Made by a program: the position numbers and the translations under genes. This document shows, in pieces, positions 21,964 to 30,899 of a stretch of DNA of 64,000 bases (positions are counted from its first letter, which is position 1; each line of letters starts with the position of its first letter). Below the pieces are notes generated by a model. It saw only the letters and a list, made by a program, of their open reading frames with translations, was not told the origin of the DNA and did no database searches. The stretch comes from Dacryopinax spathularia. Lineage: Eukaryota > Basidiomycota > Dacrymycetes > Dacrymycetales > Dacrymycetaceae. The DNA lies in NCBI GenBank assembly GCA_037974965.1, contig JBBPFI010000012.1:682001-746000 (forward strand), read 5' to 3'.

Positions 21964-24437
21964 CTAGATATTGGAAAAGTCGGATGTGAGCAACGGCGAT
22001 CCAAAGCTCTCGAAATCAATAACTTCGCTCTCCGTTTCAGAGGACGAGCTAAAATTCGCAGTGTCCATATCGTCTGTATCACCCGGCTCGTCAAGATCGA
22101 ATCGTTCTCCTTCTTTGGAGGACGAAGGTTGTGACAGGGCTGAGGTTGAGAATGTCGGGTCTTGGATCTGCACGCGGTGTTAGCAGCCTGTCTCATAGGC
22201 TGAAGGGAGAACGGCTGGCAGACCTGCGGCAGTATCGATCACGTAGCCCGGAAGCTGTCGCCCTTGTTCGTGCCTCGACCTGCCCTTCCTAGGCGTACTT
22301 TGGTGGAGCGGTCGCGATCGCATATCCGACATTCCGCTTTCATGAACTAGCGCGTCGTCACGGGTATGTTCTTCTCCCTCAGTATGCTCCGCTTGCAGCT
22401 CGTTGATGACCCGTACGTCCTTAGACTTGAGGTACGCTTCGATGCTGACATGCTCCTCCACGTCGATGAGGCTAAATATCAGGCCATCGCCAGAGTGGTG
22501 GGTGACGCTGAGATTGAAGAAGTACGGCTTTGACATCGTACGGCCCATCCTATGCGCAGATCAGTCCCTGCACATAGAGCCGCAGAGGTAAACACGGACT
22601 GACCAGGAGAAAGAGACAGATGAGATGTCGCAGTAGTTCACCACTGCCAGCTCTTTGGCGACGAATATCAGACACCTGTCCAGGAAGTGGAGAGTTCCAT
22701 CAGCAGCATGCATATGGGCATTGACGCCGCTCTGCTCCCAATATCTGTTGCCTACTTAGCATTGCCTTTGCACTCCATGTAGGCAGTGTGAAACACCCAC
22801 GACTTGTAGCTCCCTGGGCGTTCCAGTTGGCACCCCGTCAGTGCCTGCAAGACGTGTGACATCAACTCGTACACGGGAATGTTACATTCGTTCCGGAGCG
22901 TGAGGGCACATTGCCTCAGTTCCTCGCTGTTTTCTCTTGTTAGCGATCTCTGCTCATTTGTGGACAGGAGCATTGGCTTACTCTTCAAACATCAAGCGTA
23001 TCGGCGCGTCGGCGAAATTGTAGTCTTGATGGAGGAACTGCATGACCAGATACGTCCAACCCATCTGGCCTTGTTCCAGCGAGGTGCTCAACTGGATGAC
23101 GAGCCTTACAGCAATGCCGACCGGATTGGGGACGTGAAAAAGGCGCGTGACAGAACTGTGCAGGATCTCGTAGGTGTGTTCTTCGCTCCCTAGGCGGATG
23201 AAGGTGGGGAAAACATCGACATCGAAGATACCTCTGAAGAGGGCGCACAATACGTCAGTAGGCACCTGAACTCGGGTGATTGGGAAGAAACGCACTCCGG
23301 CAAGTTCAACTTCATATCCATAAAGCCGACAATATATTGAGACTGAGATGCCAGGTCTTCCTGCTCTCGTGGGTGCTGGCGACAATCTCCCTGCTGGGGC
23401 GGCGGAGGCTGGCTTGCGGTAGCCTGGCAGTGGGAGTACGCATGGTCCTCCGGCGAAGGTTGAAGCTGGGCATGTTGAGGAGAACTGGCGACCTCTTGCT
23501 CACCATAGACTGAAGTAGCTGCATGATGCTCCTCCTGCTGATGCTCATCATTGCGCTGGAGTGGCAGGAAGCGGCCTTGAGCTTCTTTTGGGGTTGGCCG
23601 TGGCAGAGCAGGTTGCCGTTGTAGATGCGGCGGGTATCCTCCCGTCTGCGCTTGTTGCCGCGCCTGGTGAGCCTTGCGAGGCTGGGCTAGAGTCGCCGCA
23701 TCCTCTTCTCTGTCCGGTTGGCCAGGGTGATCCGCCTGCTTCTTTCGGATAAGGTCCACCCGCCCATCAATCGGCACATTCTCTGCGGCTAGAGTCTTGA
23801 CGCGCTCCTCGAATGCCATAGTGGCCGCAAGCCTAGCCTCGGGAGCTTCGATTGTCCGACAACGCTCAAGCCGCTCGGTGACGTAGAGCGAGTAGCCCCT
23901 GATCATGTGCGATAACAACTCGCTGTTCGTTGCCACGTCAAGTGCTTGAGCCCGCAGATCTTCGATATCTGACTCTCCCAATTCTTGACGTTGATCGTCC
24001 AACTCTGCCTCGAGTTCGCGAACAGCCCGATGTATGTCCCGTCGAAAGTCGTGAGCCTGCGGCGAGATGGTGCATATAGCAGCGAGCAGGGGGTGGTAGG
24101 GTCGCTCGATCTTGAGCGTCATCTCGCCGTGTTCGCCCTCGTCCAATATCGGCCGGAGGAACTCGGACGATGGGACCGGGCCAATAGCGATCGCCTCGAG
24201 AGAAAGACTCAGAAGGGCATCGACCGCTTCTTTCGCGATGACGGGAAGATTGTCGAGCTGGTCGTCTGGGGCGAAGTCGTAGAAGTCGTGCCGGAGGGAC
24301 AGGAATGTTTGGTAGAAGGAGCGCATGAAGTGGACTGCGGAGGTGGCGACGGCGAGGAGGGCGGCATGGATAGGTTCGCTGGGGTGCTCGGGAGCATCGT
24401 TGTTCGTTGGTTTCGTGTCGTCAAGAGAAGGGATCAT
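21964..24437 (-). CDS. Chimeric gene: novel N-terminus + glycogenin-tail piece + Pob3 middle domain
   Basis: Real ATG at 24437. Residues 1-220 (24437-23773) are helical and unrecognised (SAVHFMRSFYQTFLSLRHDF). Next, 23772-23341 encodes a stretch collinear with the glycogenin tail: GRVDLIRKKQADHPGQPDRE, QTGGYPPHLQRQPALPRP and EQEDLASQ. From 23340 on it is Pob3-like: QYIVGFMD, GIFDVDVFPTFIRLGSEE, LHSSVTRLFHVPNPVG, FLDRCLIFVAKELAVVNY, DGLIFSLIDVEEHVSIEAYL. Introns sit at the same points and phases as in POB3 (28018-30491), so it arose by DNA copying and not through mRNA. The tail is acidic (FDLDEPGDTDDMDTANFSS). Every junction keeps the frame, so it may be expressed. The last intron (donor in GYV or AAG) is uncertain. 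No FACT N-terminal domain is present, so it is not a second working Pob3. Confidence 0.75.
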
Positions 24438-24624
24438 GCTGAGCTTTCGGTGCCGTGGCTACGCTCTCGTCCTTTCTTTGCAAGGCGACCGACGTTCCAC
24501 AAGGGAGAGCTAGTCTGTGATGGGAACGAAGGGGGTTGGTGGATTCGGCTCAAGGGGAACGGTGGGGAAGGTTGTTGCTGAGAAGAGAGGTGCGCGATGA
24601 CACCCCCGCATCCCATTTGCCCAG

Positions 24625-24906
24625 AGGGTGGTAGAGTTGATCGAACTGGCGTTCGCTCGATCGTCCTCACGTCTCAACTCTTTGAGAGTCTCAGCGAGCG
24701 TCGTCTGCGACACTAGAACTTTGCGTGCCTCGATCGAGAACGCGGACGTCCACAGCTGTGCATTCCCCGGATTGCCGGGATTGATATCTCCGGAATGCGG
24801 CCTTCCATTCCCCGAGCGAGAGTAGAGTTGATAGAACTGGGATCCGCTCGATTGTCGTCGGTCTCACCCTTGTAAGTGTCTCAGCGAACGTCGTATGAGA
24901 CAGTAC
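24625..24906. repeat. Imperfect tandem duplication (two units, spacing about 200 bp)
   Basis: GTAGAGTTGATCGAACTG at about 24632 recurs as GTAGAGTTGATAGAACTG at about 24823. The similarity runs for about 85 bp in each unit, through CTCAGCGAGCGTCGT at about 24691 and CTCAGCGAACGTCGT at about 24880. Confidence 0.7.
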
Positions 24907-25170
24907 GTCCTAGGGCATTCCGATCGAGTACCCTCTGTACACAGTTGCACCAGCCTATGCCGTGGCCATATTGCCGTTCCATCTACACCGTTCAGACTAC
25001 CATGCTCTGGTGAGTTTCATCCCAGTCGTTCATCCGCAAGAAGTGGGGAACGACCTCCTGTAGATATATTCTGCTGGAACAGGTCCACATCGTGCCCCGC
25101 TTCCCTATTCCGGATAGGAAGTCAGATCGTCCAGTAGGCCAATGAGTGATGCGTTGCTCCAGACACTTGG

Positions 25171-25191
25171 AGGTGAGGTGAGGTGAGGTGG
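25171..25191. repeat. GAGGT microsatellite
   Basis: Four near-perfect GAGGT units in tandem, in non-coding DNA. Confidence 0.75.
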
Positions 25192-26090
25192 ACGGCGCGG
25201 TGAGTGTAACGCCGCTCGACAGCGAGTCTCATTAAAGGAAATGCGCATACGTGGCGGGATAGTCCAGTATATCATCTTTAAAGCAAAGCATCATGTCGCA
25301 TAGGACCGGTTGGCGTCTTCCAGCATATGGCAGCCATCCTTGACCTTGATTCAGAGAAACATCAATGCATGTAGCATACAGGAGGAGGACGACCACGTCA
25401 TAGGGGTTAACCGCCCATCAGACGCGCGCCGAACAAGTCCGGGTACAAAAGCGCGAAGCCCCGGACGAACAAAAGACCCTGCATGTACGCTTAGTCCTTC
25501 CTTCTTCTTCGGTTCCTTCCCGTTCACAGCCGTAATCTTCCACATTCTTTGTTGTTCTTCTGCTCCAAAGCGTGTGCATCGTTGGCATGGTGTCAACGTC
25601 GCCTTCACGTCCTCATCGGACTGACAATGCCTTGGCCTGCTCGTCAGCAATGTACGGACACGATGGAACGGTGAAGTCGACACGACCTCAACAACGCACA
25701 TAAGTCGCCCTCAGCCGTCGTAATATACGCATCTGAGAGAAAAGTCGCCCGGGTAGGCAGCAGCCAGCGTTCACACCCTGTCAAACAAAGGAGCGTGGCT
25801 TCTCGCTTCACAGCCGCCATTATCCCCGCACGTCACATTCCACCGCGGCCTTCCATCATCGTTGCTGCTCATAAGGCCGGCCCTTGAATGCGCAAGGGAT
25901 GTCAACATCCTTTACTTGCGTCCGCCCGCCATTGTCATCGTCGTCGTCGTCGTCGTCATCGTATCCCTCCCGTGCGGCTCGCCCTCCTCGTCGTCTCTCC
26001 GCAGGTAACTGGGCCCTCCACGCCCGCCCACTCACCCTCCCTCGCTCTCCGTCGCCTCCCTCATCTCCCCGAGACAACATCACGAACAAG

Positions 26091-26696
26091 ATGCCCGGCT
26101 TTGCAGCGTTCGACCCCTCCCGCCCGCCAACACACTCCCAATCGCCCGCATCTATCGAAGCGGGCCATGAGGGAGTAGGGATGCCCAACCCCCTTCCGCT
26201 CTACTGCGTAGAGGCGGATGAGCCAAATGAACCGGATACGATCGCTAAAAAGCTGTTCATCTTTGGGTTTAGTGCGTCCTTGTGCTCGCTGCACTATGCT
26301 GTTTGTGGAAACGACGCTGATTGATGATGGGTAGTGTTCCCCCTCCTGTGGCTAGTGGGAGCTTGTATCCTCTGCGTGCCCCTGCGTGCCTACCCGCTCC
26401 CCACACCCGATACCGTCAGCGACACAGCCAGCACCCACAGCAGCTCGACCCTCCGCGCCGACCCCTCCGCCGCCCACTCCGATCACCCTGACCCGGCACC
26501 GTCATACACCAAATACAACCCCTCCGCCCACTACCCCAGACCAGCGAACCTCGACACAGTCTGGACTCAGCCGCTTGTCGACTTGTATGGCCGCGCTGAG
26601 AGACACTGGGCCTGGCGCTGCGTTTGGGCGCTGTTGGCGCTGTGCTTGATTGGGGTTACTGTTGTTTGTGCTTTGGTTGGGGCGCAGGTTATCTGA
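26091..26696 (+). CDS. Conserved two-TM fungal membrane protein, unknown function
   Basis: Two exons joined across a 64-nt intron (donor GTGCGT at about 26273, acceptor at about 26335) give about 180 residues. The N-terminus is soluble and ends CVEADEPNEPDTIAKKLFIF. The first transmembrane helix, GFMFPLLWLVGACILCVPL, is split by the intron. A Ser/Pro/Thr-rich loop follows, then YTKYNPSAHYPRPANLDTVW, a likely amphipathic segment, and a second helix (WALLALCLIGVTVVCALVGA) at the very end. I recall similar short proteins (AKKLF-GF-FP--W--GA-IL) across basidiomycetes but know no function. Start chosen as the first ATG of the open frame. Confidence 0.78.
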
Positions 26697-27143
26697 GTCG
26701 GGCTCACACGGCCTGTGAAGGAGGAGAGACGAGGATGAGAATGGCGGAGAAGGGGTGAGACGGTTGGATTGTTTGATTATCCATTATCGATTGTTGTTGG
26801 ATTACTTGGTGTCCGAATGCGCCCTTTCTTTCCTTGTACACGGTGTATTAGTATCCTCCATGGGTCAAATCTTACTCTTAATCGCTTGACCGGATATGCA
26901 GCACAGTCCGCCAACCAGCATATATGCGCGCCAGATCTTCCGTTCACCTCAAACCACCACGTTCGACAAAGCGACTTTCAGACAAGGCTGAGGGCCAGGT
27001 AGAGGGAAGGTATCCATCGTATTGCATTATGCAACCTCGTATACAACATCCGCACCCCATCGCAAAGAAGCAGGCGGTGGCACAACCTCCCACAGCCCCT
27101 CCCCATCCGCTTTTCGCACAACGCAGCCCCCTCTCCAGTGGCT
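26697..27143. other. Intergenic between convergent genes
   Basis: About 450 bp of 3'-flank sequence. A GCATATATGCGCG palindromic motif lies at 26918-26930. No gene is seen. Confidence 0.5.
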
Positions 27144-27655
27144 TTATGCAGCACCCCTGTCCCCAGTATCAGCCATCTCCTCCACCGGGAAAGGAAAGAG
27201 AAAGAACGTACACAAGAATGTTGTTTCTACCCCACCAACGCACCCACGAGGCGCCCAGGTCAGCTCATGTCGCCATGCATAGAGAGGGGAAAGAAGGCGT
27301 ACATGGGGATATGAATCAACTTGACAAAATACCCCAGTAACCCCATAACGACAAAGCCGATAGCGACCGCTCGCGAGATCTGGGTGAATTCTGCGTCGGT
27401 CGTCAGCGCTCAACACTTTATCGACCTCCTGCCTCCTCCTCGCAGCTCCGTGTGCGGCCTAACGGACGGAGTAGGCGGAGAGGGGAGAGGGAGCGGGGAC
27501 GGACCTCGTTTATCGGGCTTCGTGCATCGGTTTATGAACTGCCGCTCTATTAGCAACGAGTGGGAGAGTGCGAGGGCGGAAGGGGAGCGTACCTGGTTGC
27601 CCTCCTTGATGAACTGCTGGGGAACCTCGACGAACTCCTTGAACCTGTCTGACAT
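27144..27655 (-). CDS. SSS1: Sec61 translocon gamma subunit
   Basis: Five small exons encode about 70 residues: [20 protein letters not shown], then [49 protein letters not shown]. This is a near-textbook Sec61-gamma/Sss1, a single tail-anchored helix of the ER protein-conducting channel. The last two exons are very short (IPINNILV and GAA) and were placed by phase: acceptor GGGGTAG before AACAACATT, donor GTACGT, acceptor GGGACAG. Sec61-gamma has been noted near homeodomain mating-type loci in mushrooms, as I recall. Confidence 0.92.
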
Positions 27656-28017
27656 CTTTTTTTTCGATAGACGTGGGCGTGGGCGTCCTTTTGTTAGGGG
27701 GGTCTTGCGAGATAGGAAGAGGGCGGGGGTCTGGTGTCAGCGCTGGTCGGACGAGTGGGATTTGGGATTTGGACTCTCCACGTCGTGTTTGGACGACTCT
27801 TTCGGAGGCGCGGAGTGGCGCGCCCTTTTGGGGTCGGAGCCGAGGTGCATCGGATAAATAGGCTCCCCGCGACTTGGCCAGAGGCCAGCAAGGGAAGTGA
27901 GATGCAGCACAACGGAATATATCCAGTTGCATCCTAAGAAAAATACACTATCTAATCTCCCTCGGACTCCTACAAACAAGCAAGCAGGCAGCATCAGCCG
28001 CTGCATCAAACGAGGAC
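27656..28017. other. Sec61-gamma promoter and POB3 3' flank
   Basis: 362 bp between two minus-strand genes. A T-run lies just upstream of the Sec61-gamma ATG (27657-27665). Nothing else recognised. Confidence 0.5.
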
Positions 28018-30491
28018 CTAGTCGTCCCTCCTCTGCTTCTTCTTCTTCGGCACCCCCTCACCCTCACTCGCATCCCCCTTCTTCCTTGCCTTTTCCTTCC
28101 CTGCTGCCGCTGCCGACTTCTTTTTCTTGCTCGCGCCGGCCAGGTCTTCGTCCCCTGAGGCCATCTCCACGTCGGCGTCGGACTCGTCGTCTGAGGCGGA
28201 GGAGGGGGAGCCGCCGTCTGAGTCGGAGGCGTGGAAGTCTTCGTCTGTTCACACACGAAGGAGTCAGCATTGGTCATTCTTTTAGCAGTGCAAACCTAGT
28301 ATCCGGGCAAGAAGAGGGAGAGGAGAGAGTATGGGAAGTACAGTGGAGGGCAGTGACGCACCTTCCTCAGAATCATCATCATCCCCCACAGTCCGCTTCG
28401 GCGCATCCTCATCACTCTGCACATCCTGCATATCCTCATCGTCCTCATCGTCCTCATCATCATCCACCACCTCGGCAAGTTCCTCCTGCAGCTCGTTCTT
28501 CACGCGGACCTTCTTGGCCTTGAGGTACTCTTCGATCTTCGCGTGCTCTTCTTTGTTGATGCTGCTAAAGATGAGGTCGCCCCCGGTGCGTTGGGTGATA
28601 CGCAGGTCGAATGTCTTGGCGGTGGCCATTACGCCGCCCACGCTGCATGTATGTAGTCAGCCGGCTGCACATACTCGCCTCCGCTTTCGCAAGGCAGGAG
28701 AGGCGAGTAGGGGTGGAGGAAGGACGCACCGAGAGAACAAAGCCGTATGGATATCCGCATAATCGACCACAGCCGGCTGCTTCGCGACAAAAATAAGACA
28801 CTTGTCCAGGAAATACAGGTCGCCCTGCGTAGCCTTCATATTCGCCTTGACGCCGCTCTGGCCATTGAACCTGTTTGTTCATCAGGATTGCTGCTCCACA
28901 GCTGGCTCAAGCTTCGCCAAAGCAGGGTGCTACGCACGATTTGTAGTCGCTTGGAGCTTGGAGTTTGCGGCCTGTCATTGCCCTGAACACGTTCGATACG
29001 ATCTGGAAGACGGGAGCGTCGTATTCTTTTTGCAGCTTGCCGTTGTATTGCTTCAGTTGTTCGCTGTTCCAACAGCGTCAGCATATTGTACCCTTTTCAG
29101 CAAGTGCTAACTAGAAGGGCAGATTGGGGAGGAAGGGAGATGGAGGAAGGGAGGAAAGGAAAGGAAAGGAAGGAAAGCCGGCACGCACTCGTCGATATTC
29201 AGCTCCACCTCCAAACTATCCTCCCTCGTGAACTGCATCACAAGGTACGGATACCTCGTCTGGCCCTGATGGATCGGCGGATCAAGCCCCACAACAAGCT
29301 GGATATGGATCTCGTCCGGCTTTGGAAGCAGGAAAAGGCGGGTGACGGATGTGTGCAGGATCTTGTAGTCGTAGGTCTTGCCCCGGAGGCGGATGAAGGT
29401 CGGGAAGACGTCGAGGTCGTATCGGCCTCTGTGGGCAGATGTGAGTGGACGTGGTTGGCGGAGGGGGGGGAGGCGTACCGTGGTGTGAGGAGAAGGACGT
29501 CGTTGAACTCGACAATATACTCGCCCATCACTTGCCCAATCTCGGCCTTCTTCTTCACAAGCTCATGGAACGCCTGCGCAGCCGAGATCTCTTCCTCCTC
29601 ATCACCCCTCTCGCTCTCCTCCTCCGCGCCCTCCCCATCTTCCTTCTTCGGCCGTCGTTCGTCTTCGGGCTTCTCGACGACCCCGGGGACGTAGAACCGC
29701 ATTTCGACGAGCTCGTCACCGCCTCTTCGGCGCTTGGGGGCGGAGGGGTCGGGCTTGAGTTGTTCGGGGTTGAGGAACTCGAGCGAGACTTCGGTTTTGC
29801 CGGCTATGTTGGAGTTGGCGATGGATGTGAGGGGGATCTCGAACAGCGGTTTGTTGGCAACAATAAACGTGAGGTCGTCCGCTGTCACTCCATGTCAGCA
29901 CATCACCTCATACAGACAGCATGTACACAGCATCTCCTGCGCTATGCTGGGAGTAAAGTGGACGCACTCTGGATATCGTACTCCCCCCAATTCCACCCCC
30001 TGTAGCTCATCTCCTGCGTCTCGAGCGTCAAGTCCCAGTGCTGCTTACAGATGTGGGACAGCTTCTCGTGGTCTTCCCGCTGGAAACCGTCGAACGTCTC
30101 TCGGCGCTTGTCGTTCTTGAGCAGGAGGCGGAGTTGGAAGCCGCGGGCGACTCTGGGGGCGCATATCAGCTCATCAGTCCACGCGGAGAGAAGGAAGAGG
30201 GGAACTGGAGGAAGGGAGGAAGGGAGGGAAGAGGGCGCGGGATGGGAAGGGCTAGGGGAAGGGAGAGGACGTACCGGATCCAGAGAGCTGCGCGCATGAC
30301 GTCTGCCGAGACGGTAACGACTTGTTTGCTCTCTGCTCCTTGCCACGCCAGACCTCCATGTGTTAGGCGGATTTCTACGCAACATCCGTCAGCTCAAGCT
30401 GGACAGACCGAGGGCAAGGGCAGGAGGGCGTACCGCCTTGTTCTGGTGAGAGGCCATGATATATGCCTTTGAAACTTGCTAATGCTGACAT
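28018..30491 (-). CDS. POB3: FACT complex subunit Pob3 (SSRP1-like)
   Basis: About eleven exons, starting MSALASFKGIYHGLSPEQ. In order: N-terminal PH-like dimerisation domain (EIRLTHGGLAWQGAESKQVV, WNWGEYDIQ), the structure-specific-recognition region (ADDLTFIVANKPLFEIPLTS, SNIAGKTEVSLEF), the middle tandem PH domain (GRYDLDVFPTFIRLRGKTYD, YLVMQFTRED, DLYFLDKCLIFVAKQPAVVD), then an acidic tail (EVVDDDEDDEDDEDMQDV) and a basic end (KKKKQRRDD). It lacks an HMG box, as yeast Pob3 does. FACT moves H2A-H2B dimers during transcription and replication in the nucleus. It is divergent from RSC9. Its middle part is the parent of the chimeric gene at 21964-24437. Confidence 0.94.
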
Positions 30492-30899
30492 CTCTCTCCC
30501 TTTCTCGCTTTTGTCAAGGGGTGGGTGGTCGACCAGGAAGACGACGACGGGTGAAAGACGGGTAAGAGGAGAACGAGAGTGGTGGCGAGTGTGTGACTTT
30601 GTCCAACAGTGAGCGCCCACTTTGCAGGCGCGTCGCGTCCTCCATTTGGCAGCGACCCAAGCGTCAACGGAGACAAATTGAAGTGCACCGCCACTGAGAA
30701 AGGGTTTGTCGGGTTGGACGGAAATGCGCGGCGCGCGTCGTCCGTGCCAAAGTGAACACATCTCTCTGTTTGGGCTCACCGTACTCCGAGGGCTGTTCTT
30801 GCCTATAACGGTTTACTGCAAAGAGGCCCAACGCGCCCTAGTCGACCTTGACCACCACTGCTGAGCTCAGAACGCGACGCCTCGCGTACTCTGCCGAAG
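30492..30899. promoter_or_regulatory. Shared divergent promoter, POB3 / RSC9
   Basis: 408 bp between two divergent chromatin-factor genes, so it must serve both. No specific site is recognised. Confidence 0.5.

Larger units (their letters stand above)
24438..26090. other. 1.6-kb stretch without a gene
   Basis: It holds an imperfect duplication near 24625-24906 (separate entry) and a GAGGT microsatellite near 25170-25190. Plus-strand sequence before 26090 is C/T-rich leader. Open frames at 25351-25701 and 25310-25624 overlap antisense and show no domain. Confidence 0.5.

Noticed and set aside
23985-24581. Plus frame of 198 codons opposite the chimeric gene
   Set aside because: Antisense to an exon with clear homology on the minus strand downstream; no conserved motif.
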